Part shown: positions 33,423-40,659 of the stretch, piece by piece | Layout: the number at the start of each line of letters is the position of its first letter | How positions within the stretch are numbered: the stretch's first letter is position 1 | From: Candidatus Methanoplasma reticulitermitis | Lineage (GTDB): Archaea; Thermoplasmatota; Thermoplasmata; Methanomassiliicoccales; Methanomethylophilaceae | Assembly (NCBI GenBank): GCA_031287135.1 | Contig: JAITTK010000083.1 | Span: forward strand, 1 to 42,085 | Direction: 5' to 3' | DNA: 42,085 bases | Translations under genes and position numbers: made by a program | The notes under the pieces: model-generated | What the model was told of the DNA's origin: nothing | The model's database searches: none | What the model saw: the letters and a program-made list of their open reading frames with translations, nothing else

Positions 33423-33899
33423 ATGTTCAGGAAGAGAGAAAGGAAAGCCCGTGTGCTGTTCGTCGACGAGAAGAACGATCTGGTATCGCAGCTTGCAGAA
33501 TATTTCACCAGGGAATACTTCGGTGACATGTATGAGGTGTACAGCGCGGGTCCTAAGCACGACCTTGTCGACTGCGAGATGATATCCGTCATGTATCAGA
33601 GGGGAGAGGACATCAGACGTCAGGTGTCGAAGGACTTCAGGGACAGGGATCATCTCAGGGACGACGAGGACTACGACATCGTGGTCTTCCTCAGGAAGGA
33701 CGTATTCGACGAATGGGCGGGAAGGACGCCCTGGCAGGGTAAGCAGGTGCTCTGCGAGATGGGATCGGCCGAGGATTTCGACGCGACCGACGACCTGGAG
33801 CTTGCAAACTGCTATTCCGATCTGATCGACAGGGTAAGCAGATGGGTGAAGGAGAACATGGACGATCCCGGCAGACTGGGATCGATGATAAGCGCATGA
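33423..33899 (+). CDS. Low-molecular-weight-phosphatase-like protein lacking the catalytic loop
   Basis: A 158-residue protein whose start RARVLFVDEKNDLVSQLAEY follows the LMW-phosphatase/arsenate reductase pattern VLFVCxxNxxRSQxAE. The catalytic Cys is Asp and the phosphate-binding Arg is Val. Later parts, YEVYSAGPKHDLVDCEM, YDIVVFLRKDVFDEW and the C-terminal helix LANCYSDLIDRVSRWVKENM, keep the fold's order. It is therefore probably a non-enzymatic relative that binds a ligand or partner. It overlaps tsr3 by 4 nt (ATGA), suggesting a link with ribosome biogenesis. A CATACTATAAGG sequence at about 33389-33400 may be its TATA box. Function unknown. Confidence 0.72.
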   Translation: MFRKRERKARVLFVDEKNDLVSQLAEYFTREYFGDMYEVYSAGPKHDLVDCEMISVMYQRGEDIRRQVSKDFRDRDHLRDDEDYDIVVFLRKDVFDEWAGRTPWQGKQVLCEMGSAEDFDATDDLELANCYSDLIDRVSRWVKENMDDPGRLGSMISA

Positions 33900-34414
33900 T
33901 CCCGATAATAATACATGATAAATGTCAATGCGACCCGAAGAAATGCACGGCCAAGAGGATGCTGAAGTTCGGGATCGGGAAGGAGGCGAAGACTCTGTCG
34001 GCGATACCGTCCGGATCGGTGGTCCTCTCGCCGTTCTCCCGGACCGCCCTGTCACCGGCCGATGCCGGCCATGCGAAGAGAGGGCTCGTCGTCATGGATA
34101 TGACATGGACCAACATCGATGATTTCCCGAAGGTCCGGGGCGCGAACGAAAGGGCCCTCCCGTATCTCCTTGCGGCAAACCCCGTGAACTGGGGGAGGCC
34201 GATGGAACTCAACAGCGCGGAAGCGGTGTTCGGGGCTCTCATCATATTGGGAGAGAAGGAACAGGCGGATGTGTTTCTGGAAAGGTTCAACTGGGCCCGG
34301 GAGTTCCTGCGTCTGAACGGCCCGCTTTTGGAGGATTATTCCCGGGCCGGGGACAGCGCGGAAGTCGTCCGCATACAGAACGAATATCTGGAGAGCATAC
34401 TCGGAAAAGATTAA
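33896..34414 (+). CDS. tsr3: rRNA aminocarboxypropyltransferase Tsr3 (DUF367)
   Basis: Tsr3 transfers the 3-amino-3-carboxypropyl group from S-adenosylmethionine to a small-subunit rRNA base. Its 172 residues start MIPIIIHDKCQCDPKKCTAK, and D-x-x-x-C-D-P-K-K-C-T is the family hallmark. VVMDMTWTNID and RALPYLLAANPVNWGRPMEL follow and form the SAM-binding knot. The start at 33896 overlaps the preceding stop (ATGA). In yeast the same residue is methylated first; in archaea the unmodified precursor is used. Gene length and motifs are normal. Confidence 0.94.
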   Translation: MIPIIIHDKCQCDPKKCTAKRMLKFGIGKEAKTLSAIPSGSVVLSPFSRTALSPADAGHAKRGLVVMDMTWTNIDDFPKVRGANERALPYLLAANPVNWGRPMELNSAEAVFGALIILGEKEQADVFLERFNWAREFLRLNGPLLEDYSRAGDSAEVVRIQNEYLESILGKD

Positions 34415-34474
34415 CGAAACCCCCTCATTTACTGTGCAACCTTTTTATCATTCCCGACAATATAGAAGGTTACA

Positions 34475-34717
34475 ATGCCCGATGATGTTGTTGCGCTTAT
34501 TTGGGAGGCCCTGGGAGACGACAGGGTGACGACCGGAGAGGCGAGCGACAGACTGGACCGTCTGTTCGGCTATCGGTGTCCGGACGACATGGCCAAGACC
34601 CTTTCGAAATTGAGGAAGGCCGGTCTGATAAGGGGAGAGATAAGCATGGATGCCGGCGGATGGATATGGTGGGCCGACGGGGAATGCAGAGACAATATCA
34701 CAAAGGAAGGCAGGTGA
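34475..34717 (+). CDS. Small winged-helix-like protein upstream of mcm
   Basis: An 80-residue protein: MPDDVVALIWEALGDDRVTT, then a helix-turn-helix-like stretch, DDMAKTLSKLRKAGLIRGEI, and a wing-like end, GGWIWWADGECRDNI. It resembles a single winged-helix domain. The ATG has GAAGGT a few bases upstream; CTTTTTATC at about 34442 may be a TATA box. Its TGA is 4 nt before the mcm ATG, so the two are co-transcribed and perhaps coupled. I do not know the family name. It could regulate the mcm operon or act with MCM. Confidence 0.75.
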   Translation: MPDDVVALIWEALGDDRVTTGEASDRLDRLFGYRCPDDMAKTLSKLRKAGLIRGEISMDAGGWIWWADGECRDNITKEGR

Positions 34718-34721
34718 TCCT

Positions 34722-36830
34722 ATGGTCGTTAATTTTCAAGACAGCGAAATCGTGGCAGGATGGGAGGACATACTCAGCAAGGACAAATACCGTCTGATGT
34801 TCGCCGACATAGTGGCCAGTTATCCGGAGAAAAGGAGCATATACGTACAATATGAGGACATCGATGCGTACAATTCCGACCTCGCCATGTATTTCCTCGA
34901 CAATCCGGACAGGTGCCTTGCCAAAGGAAGGGACATGGTGAAAGCGTCGCTGCCTCCGACATGGGATCAGAGGGATGCGGTCAACCTGAGGATAACGAAC
35001 CTGCCTCGTGATGCGAAGGTCGAGGTCAGGCATCTCAGGGCGAAGCATCTGGGCAAGCTCATTTCGGTCGAAGGGCTCGTAAGGAAGGCTACGGCGGTGA
35101 AGCCCAGGATGACCCAGGCTCTGTTCAGATGTGCCAGATGCGGGGCGGAGATATGGGAGGGTCAGACAGGTGTGCTCATGAAGGAGCCGCTTATGTGCTC
35201 GAATCTCGATGGGAGCTGCAACAAGCAGGCCACCCATTTCGAACTGGATGCCAAATCCTCGGTGTATGTGGACACGCAGAAGGTCGAGGTCCAGGAGAGT
35301 CCGGAGGGACTGAGGGGCGGCGCACAGCCGGAAAGGATGACGGGATTCGTCGAGGATGACATCGCCGGGATAATAACCGCCGGGAACAGGATAACCGTAA
35401 ACGGGATAGTAAGGTCCGCGGAGAAGCCGGACAGGGACAAATCGACGGTATTCGAGATGTTCATGGACATCCTCTCGATAGAATTCGAGCAGCATGAATA
35501 TGATGAGATACAGATAACCGAAGAGGATGAACTGGAGATAATCAGCATGTCCAGGGACCCGAGATTATTCGATAACATCGTGGCATCCATCTCTCCGACG
35601 ATCCATGGTATGAATGAGGTTAAGGGGGCCATCGCACTGCAGCTCTTCGGCGGATGCAACAAGGAGATGGACGACGGAACGATGATAAGGGGGGATATGC
35701 ACGTCCTGCTCGTGGGGGATCCCGGAGTCGCCAAATCCCAGATACTGAGGTACATGAGCACTCTTTCCCCGAGGGGCATATACGCATCCGGCAAATCCGC
35801 ATCGGCCGCGGGACTGACCGCGGCGGCGGTCAAAGACGAATTCGGCGACGGCAGATGGACATTGGAAGCAGGTGCCCTCGTGCTTGCCGACAAGGGGTTG
35901 GCGTGTATCGACGAACTCGACAAAATGACATCGCAGGACCGTTCTTCTCTGCACGAGGCGATGGAATCACAGAGGATATCCGTGGCCAAGGCGGGCATAA
36001 CCGCCACCCTCCAGTGCAGATGTTCGATGCTCGCCGCGGCGAACCCCAAGTACGGGAGGTTCGAAATGGGCACATCGATAACCAATCAGATCGATCTCCC
36101 CCCGGCACTGATGTCCCGTTTCGATCTCATATTCGTGTTGACCGATAAACCCAATGCGAAATCGGACCGTGATATAACCGCACACATCCTGAATGTCCAC
36201 AGGAGGGGCGAGGCCAGACAGATAGGGGAGGACGCACCGCTGATCGCCGGCATAGACATCGGGAAAATAAAAGAAGAGACCCAGAATGTCAAACCGGTAT
36301 ATGAGCGGGAGACCCTCAGGAAATACGTCGCCTATTCGAAACGCATGGTCCCGATAATGACGGCCGAGGCCATGGGGATAATAGAAGAGAATTACCTCAG
36401 GATCAGGGCGATGGGTGCCGGGGAGAATGATTCCGTCCCCATAACCGCAAGGCAGCTGGAGGCTTTCGTCAGACTGTCGGAGGCATCGGCAAGGATGAGA
36501 CTCAGCCGCACCGTCGATGCAGATGATGCCACATGTGCGGTCAATCTCGTGGAATACTATCTGGGGAAGATACTCGCCCCCGACGGCGGTCAGTGGGACA
36601 TCGATAACATCTCATCCAATTTTGCGAAGAAGGACCGCGATGAATTGAAGGTAATCCTGAATATAATCAGGGACTTCGGCTCACCCGAAGGCATCTCCGA
36701 GGAGGAGATAATCACCCATGCTCTCAGCGAGGGCCTGTCCGAAGAGAAGACCAGGAAGAGGCTTAAGATGATGATCGGCGATGTCACCCTGTACAAGCCG
36801 CGCGACGGTCTCTACAAAGAGGTGGCGTGA
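34722..36830 (+). CDS. mcm: Replicative helicase MCM
   Basis: This homohexameric helicase unwinds DNA at forks. It has 702 residues. The N-terminal domain (1-~270) has a zinc site with Cys at ~137, 140, 159 and 166 (FRCARCGAEIW, MCSNLDGSC). The AAA+ core has Walker A GDPGVAKSQ (~331-339), Walker B ACIDELDKM (~393-401) and the arginine finger in LMSRFDLIF. A winged helix ends the protein (~640-702). The start at 34722 has AGGTGATC, a long Shine-Dalgarno match, 2 nt upstream. It heads mcm-DUF424-nmd3. The first ~11 codons and upstream region have a diverged copy beside priS. Confidence 0.98.
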   Translation: MVVNFQDSEIVAGWEDILSKDKYRLMFADIVASYPEKRSIYVQYEDIDAYNSDLAMYFLDNPDRCLAKGRDMVKASLPPTWDQRDAVNLRITNLPRDAKVEVRHLRAKHLGKLISVEGLVRKATAVKPRMTQALFRCARCGAEIWEGQTGVLMKEPLMCSNLDGSCNKQATHFELDAKSSVYVDTQKVEVQESPEGLRGGAQPERMTGFVEDDIAGIITAGNRITVNGIVRSAEKPDRDKSTVFEMFMDILSIEFEQHEYDEIQITEEDELEIISMSRDPRLFDNIVASISPTIHGMNEVKGAIALQLFGGCNKEMDDGTMIRGDMHVLLVGDPGVAKSQILRYMSTLSPRGIYASGKSASAAGLTAAAVKDEFGDGRWTLEAGALVLADKGLACIDELDKMTSQDRSSLHEAMESQRISVAKAGITATLQCRCSMLAAANPKYGRFEMGTSITNQIDLPPALMSRFDLIFVLTDKPNAKSDRDITAHILNVHRRGEARQIGEDAPLIAGIDIGKIKEETQNVKPVYERETLRKYVAYSKRMVPIMTAEAMGIIEENYLRIRAMGAGENDSVPITARQLEAFVRLSEASARMRLSRTVDADDATCAVNLVEYYLGKILAPDGGQWDIDNISSNFAKKDRDELKVILNIIRDFGSPEGISEEEIITHALSEGLSEEKTRKRLKMMIGDVTLYKPRDGLYKEVA

Positions 36831-36831
36831 A

Positions 36832-37125
36832 ATGCTGCATTGCAGGATCCATGTGCATGAAAACGAAAGGATATTGGCCGCATGCGACCAGGAGATACTG
36901 GGTATGGTATTCAAAGGGGACGGTGTCAGGATAAAGGTCTCGGAGATATTCTATGGCGGGGAGGTCATCTCGGAGGACACCTTCCTGGAGAGGGCCAAGT
37001 CCGTCACGATAATGAACCTTGTCGGCAACCGCGTGGTCGACAGGGCGGTGAAAGCCGGTCTGGTCTCCGATGAGAACGTCATGATCATCGGAGAGGTGAA
37101 ACACGCCCAAGCGGTGATAATGTGA
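36832..37125 (+). CDS. DUF424 family protein
   Basis: A 97-residue archaeal protein of the DUF424 family: MLHCRIHVHENERILAACDQ, GVRIKVSEIFYGGEVISEDT, and SVTIMNLVGNRVVDRAVKAG. It begins 1 nt after the mcm stop and overlaps the nmd3 start by 4 nt (GTGA), so all three are one transcription unit. Related genes sit beside translation or ribosome genes in many archaea, which suggests a link to ribosome assembly or RNA, but no activity is known to me. Confidence 0.87.
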   Translation: MLHCRIHVHENERILAACDQEILGMVFKGDGVRIKVSEIFYGGEVISEDTFLERAKSVTIMNLVGNRVVDRAVKAGLVSDENVMIIGEVKHAQAVIM

Positions 37126-38150
37126 GTTTCTGCGTGAAGTGTGGGAAGGATACCGAGAACACGATAAACGGCCTCTGCGCGGAGTGCTTCATCGACGGCA
37201 GGAAACTGACATCTCTCCCACACCACGTGGATGTGAAGGTATGCGCCAATTGCGGGGATGTAGGATACGGGGAGAGATGGGTGACGAAGGACCTCGAGGA
37301 TGCCATAGAGGAGGCGGCCGTGGATTCTCTGAGCATAATCAGAGAGGCGAAACCGGTTAGCATGGAGGTATCCTCCTCCGAGCAGGAAAAATATACGCAC
37401 GTCGTGGTGATAGATTCGATCCTCGATGTCGGAGGATGCATCGCAGAGGACACATCGTCCACCATCGTGAGATTGAAGAACACGGTCTGCAAGAGATGTT
37501 CCAGACAGCTAGGTAACTATTACGAGGCGATACTCCAGATAAGGGCCGGATCGAAGAATGTGTCGCAAAGGGTCATGAGAGAGGCGCAGAACAGGGCGGA
37601 AGAAACGGTGGATTCCCAATCGGTATCGAACAGACAGCTCTTCATAACGAAAACAGAGGAGGTGCAAGGCGGTATCGACATCTATCTATCGTCCATATCC
37701 TTGGGGAAGGCGATCGCCAAGGACCTATCGGACGCATACTGTGCCGAGACCAAGGAGGCGGCCAAACTCGTGGGGCAGACAGAGGACGGGCAGGGGATGT
37801 TCAGGGTGACCTATCTGGTCCGGCTTCCGGATTTCCATGCGGGGGACGTGGTGCAGTTCGAAGGCCGTTACTTCAAATTGGCAAGGGTCTCGGGAAACGG
37901 AGCCAAGGTTATCGATCTCATGAATTTCAGAGAGAGGTCGATCAAAAGACCGGACATGCTGTCGGTAAAGGTGCATGAGAGATCTGAGGATCTGAGGGAG
38001 GCGACGGTTGTGAGCAGGGGAAAGGGGGAGATACAGATCCTCAGTCCGTCTGATTATTCCGCCGTCGACATAAGCGTGCCGGATGATCTAGCAGCAGGGG
38101 ATTCGGTGAAGGTAACCGATATAGACGGCGCGTTATACTATGTGCCGTGA
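37122..38150 (+). CDS. NMD3 family ribosome biogenesis/export-type protein
   Basis: This is an archaeal relative of eukaryotic Nmd3, which binds the 60S subunit during late maturation. The 342-residue protein starts (GTG, 37122) with two zinc-binding pairs, CVKCGKDTE...CAECF and CANCGDVGYGERW, and has a further CKRCSRQLGNYYEAILQIR. The LGNYYEAILQIR and YLVRLPDFHAGDVVQFEGRY segments are family signatures. The C-terminal ~50 residues may form a small beta domain. It is coupled to the DUF424 gene by a GTGA overlap. Archaea have no nucleus, so a role in subunit assembly or in preventing premature joining is inferred. Confidence 0.92.
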   Translation: MSFCVKCGKDTENTINGLCAECFIDGRKLTSLPHHVDVKVCANCGDVGYGERWVTKDLEDAIEEAAVDSLSIIREAKPVSMEVSSSEQEKYTHVVVIDSILDVGGCIAEDTSSTIVRLKNTVCKRCSRQLGNYYEAILQIRAGSKNVSQRVMREAQNRAEETVDSQSVSNRQLFITKTEEVQGGIDIYLSSISLGKAIAKDLSDAYCAETKEAAKLVGQTEDGQGMFRVTYLVRLPDFHAGDVVQFEGRYFKLARVSGNGAKVIDLMNFRERSIKRPDMLSVKVHERSEDLREATVVSRGKGEIQILSPSDYSAVDISVPDDLAAGDSVKVTDIDGALYYVP

Positions 38151-38186
38151 GTGCATCTTTTTATCGGGAACGGCGATAAAGGGATC

Positions 38187-39056
38187 ATGATAAAACTGCC
38201 GGAACCCGTGGACCAGATCGTGGTCAATCTTCTGAAGGCGGCCAACACGAAACTTCCGCAGGATGTGGGCTGGGCACTGGAGGCAGCCGCAGGCTGGGAG
38301 AACGACCCGATGGCCCGGACGCAGCTGGGTGCGATAATGGACAATGTGAAAAAGGCCGAATCCCTCGGCCGTCCGATGTGCCAAGATACCGGCATACCAA
38401 TATTCTATGTTAAGGGCAGATTCGACAGTTCAATAGGAGCCGAAATAAGAAAAGGTCTGAAAAAGGCGACCGAAATCATACCTCTGAGGCCCAATACCGT
38501 CGATCCCCTGACCAGAAGGAATCCGGGAGATAATCTCGGTAAGGGCATGCCCGTGATCCATTACATACCGACGGATGATGTTTTCACCGAAATAAGCGTG
38601 TTGGTAAAGGGGGCTGGTTCGGAGAACATGACCAGGCTTGCCATGCTGAATCCCTCGGACGGGATCGAGGGCGTGAAGAGGTTCGTCGCGGACTCCGTTC
38701 TGGATGCCGGAGGAAGACCCTGTCCCCCGGGCATAGTGGGGGTCGGTATCGGAGGTACGGCGGACGAGTGCGTATCCATGGCCAAAGAGGCCCTGATGTC
38801 GCCTCTGGACTCCGATAACGGCGATCCCGTACTGAAGGAGCTGGAGGAAGACCTGTTCGTCAGGCTCAACAGCAGCGGTCTCGGCCCGATGGGGCTGGGC
38901 GGATCGACCACCGTGCTGGGAGTGAAGATAAGGTCCGCATATTGCCACACGGCAAGTCTTCCGGTCGCTGTCAACATCGGCTGCTGGGCGACGAGGAGGG
39001 CCGTTGCGCGTATAACCGACAATAACGTGGAATACGGGCAGGGGGCCGAACTGTGA
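38187..39056 (+). CDS. fumA: Class I fumarate hydratase, alpha subunit
   Basis: With the beta subunit this makes a [4Fe-4S] hydratase that interconverts fumarate and malate (a tartrate dehydratase cannot be ruled out by sequence alone). The 289-residue chain has the three cluster Cys in RPMCQDTG, GRPCPPGIVGV and NIGCWATRR, and the motif SGLGPMGLGGSTTVLGVK. An in-frame GTG at 38151 exists, but ATG 38187 has AGGGATC directly upstream and matches homologues. It starts 36 nt after nmd3 and overlaps the beta gene by 4 nt (GTGA). It probably serves the partial, biosynthetic citric acid cycle. Confidence 0.93.
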   Translation: MIKLPEPVDQIVVNLLKAANTKLPQDVGWALEAAAGWENDPMARTQLGAIMDNVKKAESLGRPMCQDTGIPIFYVKGRFDSSIGAEIRKGLKKATEIIPLRPNTVDPLTRRNPGDNLGKGMPVIHYIPTDDVFTEISVLVKGAGSENMTRLAMLNPSDGIEGVKRFVADSVLDAGGRPCPPGIVGVGIGGTADECVSMAKEALMSPLDSDNGDPVLKELEEDLFVRLNSSGLGPMGLGGSTTVLGVKIRSAYCHTASLPVAVNIGCWATRRAVARITDNNVEYGQGAEL

Positions 39057-39619
39057 TCGAACTCAGGACGCCGTTTGGCGAGGATGCGGTCAGGAAGCTG
39101 AAGCTCGGGGACACCGTGTACCTGACCGGGGATATAATCACCGGAAGGGACGGGATGCACGAGAGAGCAATAGAGAATGTCAGACAGAACAGACCGGTAC
39201 CGGAGGGCATCGAAGAGTCGGTGCTATACCACTGCGGGCCGATAGTTGCCAGGGATGGCAACGGATGGAGAGTCGTCGCCGCGGGCCCCACCACAAGCGC
39301 GAGAATGAATTCGTCGGAACCGGAGATGATAAGAAAATTCAGGATCCGTGCCATCATCGGGAAAGGAGGCATGTCCGCAGAAGTGGGTGAAGCGATGTCT
39401 GAAACCGGCTGTGTCTATCTGGCCGCGGTCGGCGGCGCCGCGGTTTCCCTCGCGGAATCAATCATCGGCGTCCGGGGACCCGAATGGTCCGATCTCGGGA
39501 TGGCTGAGGCCATGTGGAGGTTTGAGGTCGAGGCCATGGGGCCGCTCATCGTGGCCATGGACTCGGAAGGCAACAGTCTGTATGAGAATGTGATGTCCGG
39601 GTTGATCAGGGATATCTGA
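39053..39619 (+). CDS. fumB: Class I fumarate hydratase, beta subunit
   Basis: The 188-residue partner of the alpha subunit. It starts at GTG 39053 (GTGA overlap) with MIELRTPFGEDAVRKLKLGD, followed by VYLTGDIITGRDGMHERA, VLYHCGPIVAR, AAGPTTSARMNS and IIGKGGMSAEVGEAM, all typical of the swivelling beta domain that closes over the substrate. Its last 14 bp overlap the 3' end of the convergent surface-protein gene. Separate alpha and beta genes are the archaeal form; bacteria usually have a fused chain. Confidence 0.93.
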   Translation: MIELRTPFGEDAVRKLKLGDTVYLTGDIITGRDGMHERAIENVRQNRPVPEGIEESVLYHCGPIVARDGNGWRVVAAGPTTSARMNSSEPEMIRKFRIRAIIGKGGMSAEVGEAMSETGCVYLAAVGGAAVSLAESIIGVRGPEWSDLGMAEAMWRFEVEAMGPLIVAMDSEGNSLYENVMSGLIRDI

Positions 39620-40463
39620 TCTCCTCGTCTTCCTCTGCGTTGTCTTCGAAGATCTCCAGACGGTTCGGTCCGTTCATGCGCTTGCTCAGGAACCACGCCA
39701 CGGCAGCAAGGAGGATACCGACTATGACCCCGATGAGCATCAGTATGTGGGCCAGGTCCAGACCCAGATATTTCTTTATCTCGTTCTTTTCTATGGTGAC
39801 ATTTGCCGTGAGAGGGCTGCTTGTGACCTTCACGATTATCGCATTGCTCTCTTCGAAACCCTTCCCGCTGGCTGTGAGGGTGTATTCGCCGGTCGGGCAT
39901 TTGATCTCGTAATATCCCCGGTCGTCCGTGTTCGTCCTGTACACACCTTCTCCGTCAATCGGAGTCATGGTGACCGTGGCATTCTTCACGGTTTCCCCGC
40001 CGTGGTAGACCACGCCGCCAACCACTCCGTTGGACGCAGTCATTATCGCGCATTGCATCTCACTGACTGCCGACGTTATCGTGTATGTGCGGGTCGTGCT
40101 GTTGTATGCGGCGGTTGAGAGATTGAGTATAAGATACTCGGATCCCTGCTGTGAGGATGTATTCGGACAGGATATCACAGTGTATCCGAAGGCCGTGAAC
40201 GATATCGAGAGATTCGTGTTTGATGAGACTTCTATGCGGAACAATCCCCTGTCATTGGTTCTGTCTTCGAAGACGGTGCCCTGTGAGTCCATTATGTGGA
40301 CCGTTACACCTTCCATCGGTATCTTACCGGTACCTCCGCCCTCCGCCACGTAGCCTTCCACCGCGTAGTTCGGGGCAGCGACATCCGCATCGGCCTGGCC
40401 AATCGGCAATACCAGTGTCAGCAACGCGACCGCGATTATCGCCAACAGGACTTTGTTTCTCAT
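39606..40463 (-). CDS. Exported protein with carboxypeptidase-regulatory-like domains
   Basis: A 285-residue surface protein. A signal peptide (VLLAIIAVALLTLVLPIGQA, then DADVAAP) is followed by two beta-sandwich domains of the CarboxypepD_reg type, the first around MEGVTVHIMDSQGTVFEDRT and the second around VKNATVTMTPIDGEGVYRTN with DDRGYYEIKCPTGEYTLTAS. A C-terminal membrane helix (ILMLIGVIVGILLAAVAWFL) and a short acidic tail inside the cell follow. Such domains often bind or stabilise surface assemblies. The gene has its own promoter with a palindrome (40472-40488) and ends overlapping fumarase beta. Partner and role unknown. Confidence 0.85.
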   Translation of the reverse strand: MRNKVLLAIIAVALLTLVLPIGQADADVAAPNYAVEGYVAEGGGTGKIPMEGVTVHIMDSQGTVFEDRTNDRGLFRIEVSSNTNLSISFTAFGYTVISCPNTSSQQGSEYLILNLSTAAYNSTTRTYTITSAVSEMQCAIMTASNGVVGGVVYHGGETVKNATVTMTPIDGEGVYRTNTDDRGYYEIKCPTGEYTLTASGKGFEESNAIIVKVTSSPLTANVTIEKNEIKKYLGLDLAHILMLIGVIVGILLAAVAWFLSKRMNGPNRLEIFEDNAEEDEEIRYP

Positions 40464-40471
40464 CAGCTTTC

Positions 40472-40488
40472 AATGGGTATACCCCATT
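40472..40488. promoter_or_regulatory. Palindrome at the promoter of the carboxypeptidase-regulatory-like gene
   Basis: AATGGG-TATAC-CCCATT lies 9 nt upstream of the ATG at 40463, between it and an AT-rich box (AAGATATTAATGG on the minus strand). A regulator bound here would cover the transcription start. The gene would be nearly leaderless. Confidence 0.45.
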
Positions 40489-40659
40489 AATATCTTTTCG
40501 TGGCGGGGAGCATAAAACCGCTGTCCCGACCGATCGCGTGTTCATTTCGAAGAATCGATCGGCATGTCGGTCCATATCACTCCTTTCCCGGCCATGCCCC
40601 CTCCGTAATTGTTGCACTCAATCTAAATATTACCTGATTCTACCTGTAAAGGATTCACG

